From Oxytricha trifallax (Eukaryota > Ciliophora > Spirotrichea > Sporadotrichida > Oxytrichidae): a DNA stretch of 64,000 nt. The position numbers and the translations under genes are program-made. Positions within the stretch are counted from its first letter, which is position 1. Each line of letters starts with the position of its first letter. Below are positions 37,901 to 46,469 of the stretch, piece after piece. Below the pieces are notes generated by a model. That model was not told the DNA's origin and made no database searches. It saw nothing but the letters and a program-made list of their open reading frames with translations. The stretch is taken from NCBI GenBank assembly GCA_000711775.1, contig ARYC01017122.1, positions 124,001-188,000 of the forward strand, written 5' to 3'.

Positions 37901-40900
37901 TATGGTTATTGAAATTGAAAATTAATTTGTTTCTATTAAATTTATTGCAAAAACATAAAATCTAATGTTGGGGGCAGGAAACTACCTTTTGGGGCAGGAA
38001 ACTGTCTGGGTCAGGAAACTTCCCCCCCCCCTAAGTGTTAAATTAATCTCCTCGAAGTCAGTAAAATTATCACTTATATCATATAAATACTAATTTAAAT
38101 TTTCTAAATACGGTTTTATTAATTATCAAGCATAATAAATAAATTCATGCATTTGTTTAAATATAATTATGCCATTTAATAAGGAATTTTAATTTATCTT
38201 AAGAAGCTGGGTCAGTGAACCCGAATACTATAGGTCAAAAGTGGTTCCTAAAATTCTTATTGATAAAGAATTCAATTTTCATTATTTTGTGGGGTATATA
38301 AGAAGACTTACATATATTAACATTGGTATTATAAAGAAACTGCTTGAATCCTGGCTCCGAAATCCTTTTTCCTTACTTCTCGCTCAGACCATAATCATTC
38401 TATAAATATAGAGTAATATAAATATAAAGCAAAATTATACTTGGATTAATCATACGTTTCAAGATATGAAAAGCTTTAGATTCCATTATTATTAAGTCTC
38501 TTTATTATAAATAAATTATAATTACTTTATTATTAAGAATTAAAATCTGATCAGTATATAGTCTGATTCTATACTAATGAAATACACAATCAGGCTATAT
38601 CCAATATGCTCATGTATTAAAACTTCGAATCAGAATTTAAGTAGGCTTTCATTATTTATAATAAAGTTTAAAAAAATGTAAATAATTTTAACTTATACCT
38701 TACTCCTAATGCTAAAATGAAACTAAAATAACAACTTATCGTATGAAAATAGTGAAGATAAAGAATTTTAGATTATTTTTAAAAAAAATAATATTATTAT
38801 TTAAAACTATTACATGGCATTTATCTATCTCCATCATAAGTTGGAACTTTAAAGGATTTATTTTTTGTTAAAACATAGTTTATAATTTAAGAATTTTACA
38901 GCATATCCTAATATATCATGACATAACTTATAGGTTTCTCAAGGCATATACATGGTAGTGCCTTTGACAAAAAATGTTTTCCTATTATCTGTCATGATTA
39001 CCCGTCTATTTTAACAATTACTATTTAGATTTAATATTAATTTAATGAATTATGTTTCTCAATATTAATGTATTCCTACAATAGTAATCGTTGTTTAATT
39101 TTAATCATGTTACAAATTAATATGAATTTGAATATATATGGTAAAAGAAATTTATATTTTTGATTTTAAATTAATATTTTAATAATATTATGTATAACCA
39201 TTTATATAAATTTTTTATATAAAATAATTCTATTTTATTAAACAAAATTTTGGTTACAGTTTTAATCCTAGAATTCCAGTTTTAATCCTGGAATTCCAGT
39301 TATAGTTCTGGAATACTAGGTTCGATTTTCATGTGCCTGGAATTCGAAAAAATTCCGGGCACATGGGGGGGGTATCCAAGCTTTAAGAGTAGAAGTATCA
39401 AGACTTGGAAGTGTTATGTGAACTCACGGCTATTATCCATATAGAGTAGAATTTAATAAATATGGACTTACAATTATATGTGTGGTCTATTGTAGGAATA
39501 ATAATAAAGTATTATATGCCTCTCAACGATTACAACTCTACAAGGTGCGAGAAGAATGTAAAACAAAGAATAAAGCAATTTATTGACAAAACAAAAGTGT
39601 TCAATCAATAAAGCAAATGGATGATTCAATAACAATAAAACTAAGCTCAAGATCAGACAAAACAATAGAGCAAATAGAATTTCGGTTAAGCAAGATAAAC
39701 TTCAGACTTCCCTCAGATTATCTTGAAGTGAATTTTGAGTAATTTAATTAAATACATTTTATTAAGAAATTCACATTAAAACTTATTAATAACCCCAACC
39801 CCTTACGAATTCCCTACAAATCAAAGCATTTATAAACCTCATTAAGGGATTTGGAGTTTTGAATTTCCTTCATTTATTTATCTTCTTCTTCAAGTACAAT
39901 CTTTTGTGGGATATACTAAAGCATTTAATTTTAAAGGTTTTGAATTTAAATCTAATTATTGTCTTCTTCATTTTAAAATAGTTAGTACTCATCTAGATAA
40001 TAATAAAAAAATGAATATAAAAATTTTAATTTTTAAATCATAATAAGTTACAAATATTTATTAATTATTATAGTATGATTGTAAAAGTTTCTTATATGGT
40101 AAATATTAATTACCAATTACAAAAAATTTTTATCATCATAGCTTTTAAGTGGAATTTCATCAGACACTATCTTTAGTAATTGATTATATATTAAATTATA
40201 AATAAAGTTATAAATATAATGTTTAGAAAAATCTTAAATGTTAAATAAGTAATTTATTTATAAAAAATTTGGTTTTCTTAAAGCATGTTTGTATGTTTAT
40301 CAATATTTATTATATTACATTAATACAAGAAATTTCAAGTAAAATTTCAGTGCTCTTAAAAGCTTCAACTATTTTATTAAAAAATTAACCAAATATTTTA
40401 TTTAATTTCATTATTATAGTGGAAATCCTAAAATTTATTTAATGTTATTTTCTAAATTTCAAATATAATCTTTTAGAATTTATACAGTATTATATAAGAT
40501 TTAAGTTATTATTTTTAATTAATTTTTATGGGGTTTTGCTTAATTTGATAAGATTTATTAATCCCATTAAAATAGTGTCCTTAAGATCATCCCTTATAAT
40601 TAAAAATATAATAATATCATTATACGGAAGTTTATCAATATAATATTAATTAAAAAAACTTGCATTAAATTAAAATTAAATTTTAAATTCAAACTTTTAA
40701 ATATGATATTATTTCTGGAACTTTTACATTTCATTTAAAATATGTAACGAAATATGGAGAATTTAGGCACAATATATAAATTTTCGAATTTTATATTTAA
40801 AATTTTATATTTTACAATATAAAGTTTAGTGCTTAATCTTCTATTTCTCGAACTAAATCCTTCTTAATGAATTTTGATTCATTTCTTTAGTGCACTTATT

Positions 40901-42402
40901 TGAATTCATTGACAGCTTCTTAAGTGAATTTTAAAATAAGATAATTCTAAGCATCTTTCGCTAATTTTAAGAATATAAATAAATTATTTTGGAATAAAAT
41001 TATATTAGATTAGCTAAAAAACCAATAATATTTATATTTTTGTATACAAACTAAACCTATATATAGTTAATATAATCTTTTTTTCTATTATTAATATATC
41101 AAAATTATCAAATGAAATTATTTAAACTTAATTTACTTAAATTAAAATGTTTTAAATAATTTTATGGCGATTCCTTAATCAAGCTCTTCTTAATTGCTTG
41201 TTAATTTTGCTATAAACAATTATTTCTATATTTATTTGCCATGTCTTAAATTTTCCAAAGAACCTTGCTCAATTTTAATCAGTAGTTGTTCGCCTAATTT
41301 AAACTTTAAAACAATAAGGCAATAATTTTTAAATTAAGATTATTCAAATTTTTATCTCAAAAATTAAATATATCCTTTGTCTAATTTTTTTAAAAGATAT
41401 AAAATTATTTTAAATTCAATTTGAAATTATTAGAGATAAAATGTTATTAGAAATACTTAAGCTGTTAAATGAAGAAGAGATATTTATAAATAAATACATA
41501 TTAAATTTACAAGTAGAAATAAAAATGTTATAATCAACGAATTAGCGCAATTAAAAATAATAATGATCTTAAAATATTTTTGTTGTTAAATTTCTTAATA
41601 ATCTATTAAACGAATAAAATTATTATAGGAATACATTTGAATTTGGAAAATTAATTATAAAAATATTTAAATTATTTAAAAAAAATCGTGGCAATAAAAG
41701 TTGTCCAATTTAAACGATCTTGGGCTCTTTTGATAGAGAATTCAAAATTAGATTAGCTAGACTCTACTATTGGCGGTACTATTAATCTAATCGCATTGCT
41801 CAAGCGAGATAACACATCTTAATTAAACACCTCTTAATTCATTAAATTATACTCGCTTGAGCAATGCGATTAGATTAATAGTACCGCCAATAGTAGAGTC
41901 TAGCTAATCTAATTTTGAATTCTCTATCAAAAGAGCCCAAGATCGTTTAAATTGGACAACTTTAATTGCCACGATTTTTAAAGAATTTAAGTATGTTTTT
42001 AATTATTTTTCCATATTCTAGTGTATTTCTATAATATTATAAAGATTTAGAAAGAGCTATTTGGACTATTTATGAAAATTAGTAAAAATATTTTTTTTAT
42101 TAGAAATATTATCAGCTTAATAGAATACTTATTATAATTATCAAAATATGATATAAGAACATTACTTAGTCTAACTACTCTTCTTAGGATAGTTGGACAT
42201 TTCCTTCTTGATTTTGTTGAATCTTTCTTCTATTCAGCTCTATTGCGAGTTGTCTGTTCTAATGCTGAACCAGCTCTTACTTGTTTGGACCTCTATGAAA
42301 AAAAAATTTAGTTATGTTTTTTGTAACTTACGTTTATGTGAGTGTAACCGCTCCCTCACCTTAAATCTTTATAGGTTTCTATTTTCTAATTATTTAATTC
42401 AT
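28779..42402 (-). CDS. Scrambled vWFA-domain gene, about 911 codons, at least 17 MDSs
   Basis: The start is ATG 42402; stop TGA is at 29152-29154 on an inverted MDS. Order: 42402-42145, inverted 41497-41545, 41299-41157, 40968-40836, 39994-39862 plus 33133-33093 (split by TBE B), 33003-32810, 32523-32489, 32434-32251, 32072-31955, 31889-31756, 31146-30639, 30439-30266, 30167-29903, 29685-29566, 29439-29297, inverted 28779-28927 and 29056-29154. Pointers of 4-10 bp match in codon phase at every join and the total is 2736 bases, divisible by three. The N-terminal two thirds is hydrophilic and helical. The C-terminus is a von Willebrand A domain (about residues 715-905) with all MIDAS parts: DNSYS at 722, Thr 791 in GGNTSF and Asp 831 in FISDG. 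vWFA domains bind metal and protein ligands; the partner is unknown. Confidence 0.85.
29056..29154 (+). CDS. Inverted terminal MDS of the vWFA gene
   Basis: Joins through TTTATT (29056-29061) and encodes IAAKLGGTMKQCIELSDLKE, EFINLVPNIYQ and TGA 29152-29154. The KLGGTM..C...SDLKEEF pattern is the usual C-terminal helix region of ciliate vWFA proteins. Reads opposite to the main MDS block. Confidence 0.9.
29297..29439 (-). CDS. vWFA gene MDS with GGNTSF and FISDG motifs
   Basis: Exactly 46 codons plus one base between pointers TGGT and GTGAAGCTA. Encodes GNTSFSKPFNYMINSIQLYF and DKFVVCFISDGEA, supplying the MIDAS Thr and second Asp. Confidence 0.9.
29566..29685 (-). CDS. vWFA gene MDS
   Basis: Between pointer GATATTATAA (10 bp, shared with 29903-29912) and TGGT. 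Encodes IIQKHSRITTLTYDHEIHEI and FEEKVPDLDLLDQIQYIG, a typical vWFA middle segment. Confidence 0.9.
29903..30167 (-). CDS. vWFA gene MDS with DxSxS MIDAS motif
   Basis: Encodes KTFSEIHYILLLDNSYSMKG, QRWDDLMACVKTFMEIICA. The DNSYS signature is the first metal-binding motif. Upstream is KLAISYGITLVALYV. A GTGAGT...CTAAAG stretch inside could be an intron, but the frame is open through it. Confidence 0.9.
30266..30439 (-). CDS. vWFA gene MDS
   Basis: Between pointers TAATTTC and TTAAATTA, both in phase. Encodes QQLPQFKNWKFTIDDQSELK, MWKEKNINTKTE. Part of the hydrophilic linker before the vWFA domain. Confidence 0.8.
30639..31146 (-). CDS. vWFA gene segment(s), possibly with an unplaced IES
   Basis: The ends are clearly coding: KEQCFQCDVSHNPNESLQNR near 31040-31130 and MGFILSVLKGIEFKALEVTR near 30645-30745. 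The same frame is free of TGA across the A+T-rich middle, so an IES of a multiple of three may lie inside, or none. The CxxC pair is isolated. Confidence 0.6.
31756..32072 (-). CDS. vWFA gene, two MDSs with a 71-bp IES
   Basis: The first part (32072-31955) encodes MRCGQDNKPMPKHIDMNQYI and DDETIPNMIQFIRDS. Pointer TTCAAA removes 31890-31960, joining to NIMGFLQNLLNEINHIIEQN, IQLESDDLIIGEAMQMLK. Without removal the frames disagree. Confidence 0.8.
32251..32523 (-). CDS. vWFA gene, 35-bp MDS plus larger MDS
   Basis: A tiny MDS (32523-32489) joins via TTTAATA, over a 61-bp IES, to 32434-32251. The latter encodes DDSDNDLQFSQFFNQPQQHR, TDGEPLKELVNKAAAQYIIH and RRDLPNDRIISVEN. Pointer AAAACAT leads to the next MDS at 32072. 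Confidence 0.75.
32810..33133 (-). CDS. vWFA gene MDSs left of TBE B
   Basis: 33133-33093 is the downstream half of the MDS cut by TBE B (DYFIDPKIFFT). Pointer ACTAT leads to 33003-32810, which encodes FNNKRFNKQWKDFSKHEIQK, IKENFSRKLKKSLLVIYNFF and EELKYLIEKSNNNEPSISLF. Confidence 0.8.
33225..34245 (+). pseudogene. TBE B DDE transposase
   Basis: Homologous to the A and E copies. It retains DEEYIDLVFKL, the first-Asp region HADEAMFTF, the second-Asp region LFVDNLSVHKT, and SPQFNVIEFYWD with the Glu. Small differences break the reading in places (for example, the region after the NxIE motif and the C-terminus), so function is doubtful. It reads inward from the left inverted repeat. Confidence 0.8.
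34284..35267 (-). pseudogene. TBE B 22-kDa gene, interrupted by a MITE
   Basis: ATG at 35267 and TGA at 34284-34286, equivalent to the TBE E ends. A 212 bp CTAGAAG MITE (34650-34861) splits the central part. Before it the frame keeps HRCLVQQGNELIVTNLYYVV and DDVMSDPEVSQYLPTK. After it the basic tail remains (KRRN, EEE, KEKA). Confidence 0.8.
34650..34861. mobile_element. CTAGAAG MITE, copy 2, inside the TBE B 22-kDa gene
   Basis: Present in B but absent from the same site in E. Ends CCCTTCTTT / AAAGAGGG form short inverted repeats, flanked by AATC on both sides. The centre has CCCTTCTAGAAGG. Aligns with the insertion at 12083-12285 in TBE A in reverse orientation. Confidence 0.75.
35480..35640. 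repeat. CCTAATTAAGTAC repeat cluster, TBE B
   Basis: Same intergenic repeat cluster as in TBE A, reverse complemented, between the 22-kDa and kinase genes. Confidence 0.65.
35981..36391. mobile_element. Palindromic MITE P1, in TBE B
   Basis: A 411 bp foldback element whose arms (about 200 bp each) are near-perfect inverted repeats starting GAAATACAT..GATTTTTG, with the inner motifs GAGCCCAAGATCGTTT and GTACCGCCAAT. Inserted just upstream of the TBE B kinase start; the flanks match the uninterrupted TBE E sequence. Relatives: 41622-42035, 42446-42856 and a half copy at 49650-49805. Confidence 0.85.
37573..38031. mobile_element. G-run MITE, copy 2, nested in the 2.1-kb element
   Basis: 459 bp, reverse orientation relative to 976-1455, with the same GTTTCCTGCCCC terminal units. 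Perfect 8-bp duplication TAAGTGTT at 37565-37572 and 38032-38039. Third level of nesting: gene, TBE B, TIR element, MITE. Confidence 0.9.
38169..38720 (+). CDS. Weak open frame in the 2.1-kb element
   Basis: An ATG-started 183-codon frame with ciliate code, MPFNKEFQFILRSWVSEPEY and a following hydrophobic stretch. Composition becomes low-complexity after about 80 codons. It could be a remnant of the element's own gene or chance in A+T-rich DNA. No DDE motif seen. Confidence 0.25.
39862..39994 (-). CDS. vWFA gene MDS, upstream half, cut by TBE B
   Basis: From pointer AGAT (39991-39994) it encodes DEYQLFQNEEDNNQIQIQNL, QNQMLQYIPQKIVLEEEDKQ and MKE, ending at the AAT target copy. Excision of TBE B continues the frame at 33130 as DYFIDPKIFF. 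Confidence 0.85.
40836..40968 (-). CDS. vWFA gene MDS
   Basis: Between pointers AAAATTA (shared with 41157-41163) and AGAT. Encodes AKDAQNYLILKFTQEAVNEF, KQVHQRNESKFIKKDLVREI. Both joins keep codon phase. Confidence 0.85.
41157..41299 (-). CDS. vWFA gene MDS
   Basis: Encodes GEQLLIKIEQGSLENLRHGK, QIQKQLFIAKLTSNQEELDQ and GIAIKL. Upstream pointer AATTAG pairs with the inverted MDS at 41540-41545, downstream pointer AAAATTA with 40962-40968. Confidence 0.85.
41497..41545 (+). CDS. Inverted 49-bp MDS of the vWFA gene (second MDS)
   Basis: Pointers CATATT (with 42145-42150) and AATTAG (with 41294-41299) fit in phase and give HIKFTSRNKNVIINEL. It is small and its assignment rests on pointer phase and frame continuity only. 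Confidence 0.6.
41622..42035. mobile_element. Palindromic MITE P2
   Basis: 414 bp, arms of about 200 bp inverted and almost identical (TCTACTATTGGCGGTACTATTA...), the best preserved copy. Ends ATTATAGGAATACA / TGTATTTCTATAAT. It lies in the IES between the first MDSs of the vWFA gene. Confidence 0.9.
42145..42402 (-). CDS. First MDS of the vWFA gene, start codon and intron
   Basis: ATG 42402 starts MNQIIRKQKPIKIQGEGAVT, LTQT; after a 39-bp intron it continues GPNKQELVQHQNRQLAIELN, RRKIQQNQEGNVQLSQEEQL. 219 coding bases, in phase with the CATATT pointer. Confidence 0.8.
42293..42331 (-). other. 39-bp spliceosomal intron in the vWFA gene
   Basis: On the minus strand it begins GTAAGTTAC, has CTAAC-like CATAACTAA near the 3' end, a T9 run and ends CATAG. 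Removing it joins TQT/GPNKQ without a stop. Size and sequence fit ciliate introns. Confidence 0.75.
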
Positions 42403-42445
42403 TTTAATTTATCGATTTCCTATTATAAATGTAATTCTTTATTTT

Positions 42446-42856
42446 TGCTAAAGTATAGTTGATTTAGGAAATTAAATTAAAATTAAAATTAAAAAATATT
42501 TGAAGTTAATGTTGGCCAAATTAAACAATATTGAGCTTATTCGATTTTCTCGTAACCTAGACAATATGAATTTAAAATATAGATTTACTTTAAAATTAGG
42601 CTGAACTATATCATCTCATCCCAGGAGCTAGATAACTTGAGTTTAAATTTGGGTGATTTTTTAGTTATATTGATGCCAAAATTAAAATCAAGTTATCTCT
42701 CTCCAGGAATGTAATAGAGAGTACCGCCAATAGTAAAGTCCAGCTGATTTAAATTCTATACAGAACTGTTTCATAATGTCTAAGTTTGGACAAAGTTTAC
42801 TGGTAATAATTATTTTATTTTGAATTTAATTTCTCAAATCAACTTTACTTTAGCAA
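42446..42856. mobile_element. Palindromic MITE P3, diverged
   Basis: Foldback element of 411 bp whose inner arms share GTACCGCCAATAGTA and AGTCCAGCTGATTT-like motifs with P1 and P2, but whose outer ends differ (TTGCTAAAGTA). It lies just upstream of the vWFA gene start codon. Confidence 0.75.
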
Positions 42857-43374
42857 TAATGAGATCTTTACTAATTTATTATAACACTAAACTATTTTAT
42901 TTAATTTACTTAATGTACAAATAAATAAAATATTTTTGGCTGCTTCATTAAAATAGAAGCAGACTAATTAAAAAGGTATTGTGAAATGTCTAATAGTTTA
43001 ATTAATTGAAATTATGAAATAATTCAAAATGATGATAAAAATATAAAGCATATATAATTATATTGAATGACAATATCTAAACTTATTTTTTAAAAAGTTA
43101 CTATCTTAAACAATGAGTTTATATAAGATTATATATAGATGTAAAATATTTTTAAATTATGCACTCTGGTCTATTATTATAACGCTCCATTTTTACTATA
43201 ATTTTATGTTTTTTACTATAATCTGTTTTAACTAAGTAGAATTTATTTGGCGCATTAACCATTTAAATCAACATTATTAATATAACTAAACATATAAAAC
43301 TGCATTATTATTTCTTCTCTAATTACAAATATCATATGTTCAAATATTAAGTAGTATTTTAAAATTTTAATTTT

Positions 43375-43438
43375 TAAATAGATATTCCTTTTTCTGATAA
43401 CTTGAATGCAAATCTGTCAAGATCTTCATTTAACTATT
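43375..43438 (+). CDS. MDS, left part, interrupted by TBE C
   Basis: Plus frame IDIPFSDNLNANLSRSSFNY up to ATT 43436-43438. Removing TBE C and one ATT joins it in phase to CIYLFLNIFKYLNYQEL at 47360. The minus strand is also open here (LNEDLDRFAFKLSEKG) but closes beyond the TBE. Confidence 0.6.
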
Positions 43439-43649
43439 CAAAACCCCAAAAATCTTTCATTAGTTTGATTTAGTTTTATGTTGATAAAAGCAGACTATTA
43501 AGGTGTTCTTTATTAGGGTTTTAATTGAGTTTATTTAGGGGTTTATATTTTAAATATTAGTAATTTAAGTGATTATATTAAGAAGGAATTATTAATAAAT
43601 AATACTAAAATAAGCTTAGTTTCATGTGATAGTTCTCTGAATTTTATTT

Positions 43650-45180
43650 TTCTAAGTTTTTGCTTGATTTTTTTTCAATCGTTACATCATTTTTATTGCT
43701 TGGTTTGATTATTGTTGAGTATGAAAGTGCTCATAGGCCTCCATTAATTCTATTAGTATCGAGATATTTCTTGATTCTTATTTAAAATCTCTCACTCATA
43801 CAGCTAAAGTAATCGTTCCTTGGCATATCACTTTCTATTATTATTGCTGCTTAACCCCATATATCCCACGCTATATCCCCATCTCTCAAACTAATTTCTC
43901 GAGTAAATATCCAGGATTGCCTAGTACATTTCCTCGCGCAGAGGCTTTTACTCTTTGAGCTCTGTTAAAATCAATAATATAAACTCTAAGATGTTGAAAG
44001 TTCATCATGATGTTCTCTGGCTTTAAGTCTCTATGAACGTAACCGAGCTTGTGAAGCTCTTATATTCTCTAAACTATCTATTATACTATCTAGCCAATTT
44101 ACCATTGGCTTCTGTTGTCAGATAAAAACTCTCTGTAAGTCATTTCAAGGAGAGGAAGCGTAAATGCTACATGATCTTTTCCAAGTAAAAGGTCATCAAG
44201 CTAAATAGTATGCCTATACTCTTTGAATTCTACTTATTAAAGAGTATAATTTTCATTAGCAATTCCAATTAGAACTTGTCATTAGCAAGAAAGTAATTGA
44301 AAAGATAAATTTTGTAAGCGTATAAGTCATCTGAAACAACTATCTTCTCTATTTTATCCACAAGAGTGAGGTAGCTTTCTTGGCAAGAATCTAAGTCAAC
44401 AGTTTTCAAGACAGGAATTTTTATAGCCTCTTATTACAATAATTTTATTGATCTCTGAGACTGGGAGATTCTTAGCAGCTTCATTCATTTTGATTTACCT
44501 CTATACCTCAACCCTAAGAGACTCGCAAGGATTTCTTGACCTTCATTTTTATAGGAATCTTTTACCTGCAGGTTCATGAATAAACACACACAAAGCTTAG
44601 ATTGTGTTTTTCTTTAAGTGCACTTTAGGATCTCTTGTATGAGAATATGGCTTCTCACAGAACTCTCAGATATACTTGCCATCTTTCCTTTAATGCTTGA
44701 GGTATTCCCTAGGCATATTGTTGTGTAAATCTCTCGAATGTCTCTTGTAAGTTGACTTGTAGAGGAAAACTTTATTGCATTCTTTGCAATAAAAGTCAAC
44801 TTTGGCTGGTAAAAATTAATACTCTAGTTATTTAACCTATTCCTTAATTTGCTGTTTTGCTATGATAACTTCCTTATTAATTATATTTGAATCTCAAAGC
44901 TAGACTGGTCAAAGTTGTCATAAGTAGGATCCCACTAAGTAGAAACGTCTCTGGTATCTACATTTTTAGGTTGATGGAATAATAATTTTTATTGACTTTA
45001 CCAAAATAATGCCGCTATTCTCAAAAGGTTAGATCTCATTTTAGTTTGCTGAAATATTTTATTATAAAAATTATAAAATCTGCCTATATTTACTATAATA
45101 GTTGAGTTTAAGACACTTTGGTAAGTTCTTTGCTGAGAGGTAAGTGAATTAAATGGCCATAAACTGCTGTAAGATGACAA
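43650..45180 (-). pseudogene. TBE C zinc-finger/kinase gene
   Basis: Divergent from the A/B/E version but with the same plan. The minus strand shows a [21 protein letters not shown] loop (near 44020), TREISLRDGD-like activation segment (near 43900) and C2H2 fingers near 44590-44790 (CNKVFLYKSTYKRHSRDLHN). It has an extra N-terminal piece (MSSYSSLWPFN) shared in kind with TBE D. Interrupted by several in-frame stops and shifts. Confidence 0.7.
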
Positions 45181-45596
45181 TTTTATAGTAAACTTTATGT
45201 TTTAGTAAATTAAAATGCTCCTAATGAAGTTAAGTTCTTTAAGAGGTCCCCCAAATCAATTTTGAACTGAATTTGGAGGTAAAATTATTACACATTTTTT
45301 AATTTTATATACTCCTAATTAAGTTTTAACCTTATAATATTCTAAAGTTAGAACTTAATTAGGAGGACTTCCTAATATAATTAAACATTTTAAGGAGCAA
45401 TTTAATGGAGAAAGTTTGATAAAAATGGAAGTCAAACTGTGAAACTTAGAGCAAAAGCTTCTTTGCTTCTTCTCATATCTTTTCAAAGCTGACCTCTGGT
45501 AGGTCCTCATTATTTATTAGTAGGATTTTAATGAAAATATAATGGATATTCATAATTTTAAATTTAATTAACAATTCTAGAAAGAGTAAGCAAGAT

Positions 45597-46412
45597 AGAT
45601 TCTATGAATTATGCAATTAATAGAATATAATCTCTAGATTTAATAGGATAATTTCGAAGTAAAGAAATCCTAATAGGAAAATTTCGAAGTAAGGAAGTCC
45701 TCTAAAGATACTTGGTATAACAGAGTAAGTTTTCATTTGTAATCAACTTAATTGCTATAGTTCGACTCTTCTTCCCAACTTAGGAGGGAACTAAAATATC
45801 ATTTAAAACCCTTACTAATTGAGTATAAAAAAGCTTTTAAGTCTAATGAAATTAGGATGATAGATATGCTTATCTACTCTGAAATCTCTGTAATAACTAT
45901 TTATGATGATGCTATGAGTGATCAAGATGTTGCTCTGTACCTACCAACAAAATTACAACTCTCAAATAAGTTACCAAAGAGAAACTTCTTCTTTGGTGTC
46001 CTTGGAACTCTGAAACCTAAGTGCTTAAATGAAGTAATTTAAGAAGCTCACAATGAACGCTACAGCATTTCTCCTGAAGAAAAAGAGAAGCAAGGTATTA
46101 AAATCAGTGACACCTGCTTGTAGGAACTGCAAAAGCATTCTTTAATCTCAAGTAAACTTAGTTTTCTAACATTATAGAAAATAACTGGTACTTCTATATA
46201 CTTGATGAAAGAGCGCAGCAAATTAAACAGAGATAGAAAATCTCATGTAAATCATGAATTGAGTAAGAGACTCTTCAAAGATTTATAAAAGCCAGACGAG
46301 ATGAACATAGATACAGGATCTGGCACCAAGAGAAGAAACATGGGCCCAAGCAATTCTTAAGAGGAAGAAAAGGAAAGAGAAGCCCAAATCCCTTTACGGG
46401 AAAATTTAATAT
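45597..46412 (+). pseudogene. TBE C 22-kDa gene
   Basis: Aligns with D, but the ATG is ATA here. A tandem duplication of a 34-bp unit (TTTCGAAGTAA repeated at about 45650 and 45684) disrupts the N-terminus. Conserved DDAMSDQDVALYLPTK, the FFGVLGTLK segment and the basic KRRN tail remain. Confidence 0.75.
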
Positions 46413-46469
46413 GTAAACTTATTCATTCGTTTAAATCTAAAACTTATTTAAACACATTCATTCTCTTGC

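Larger units (their letters stand above)
37272..39377. mobile_element. 2.1-kb TIR element in the TBE B kinase gene
   Basis: Ends are GGATACCCCCCATGTGCC and its complement, followed by a second inverted CCAGGCACATG so that each end can fold into a hairpin. Subterminal repeats of TGGAATTCCAGTTTTAATCC follow on both sides. Flanks GAGCTTTA (37264-37271) and AAGCTTTA (39378-39385) look like an 8-bp target duplication with one change. A G-run MITE is nested inside. No transposase was recognised; only one weak frame (38169-38720) was found. Confidence 0.85.
36420..39745 (+). pseudogene. TBE B zinc-finger/kinase gene, split by a 2.1-kb element
   Basis: The 5' part (36420-37271) keeps the C2H2 finger region and a HRD-like loop reading YRDFNPEN. 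The 2106 bp TIR element at 37272-39377 interrupts it just after the DFSRA region. The 3' part (39378-39745) continues with RVEVSRLGSVM-like sequence and the conserved MPLNDYNSTRCE segment. Several frameshifts exist besides the insertion. Confidence 0.75.
33134..39861. mobile_element. TBE B, full length, carrying nested insertions
   Basis: AAT duplications at 33131-33133 and 39862-39864. The left end is a perfect CAAAACCCCAAAACCCC. Without its insertions (2.1 kb TIR element, a palindromic MITE and a CTAGAAG MITE) it is about 4.0-4.2 kb like other TBEs. Gene order is that of TBE A inverted: transposase (plus), 22-kDa (minus), kinase (plus). It interrupts an MDS of the vWFA gene, and its excision with one AAT restores EEDKQMKE/IDYFIDPK. 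Confidence 0.95.

Noticed and set aside
37573..38031. CRISPR-like spaced repeats (GTTTCCTGCCCC units)
   Set aside because: Repeats are terminal, inverted and flanked by 8-bp target duplications, so they are transposon ends. CRISPR is also not expected in a ciliate genome.
42193..42462. Plus-strand 89-codon ORF
   Set aside because: The minus strand gives a far better protein with an ATG start, a clean intron and in-phase pointers as the first MDS of the vWFA gene.
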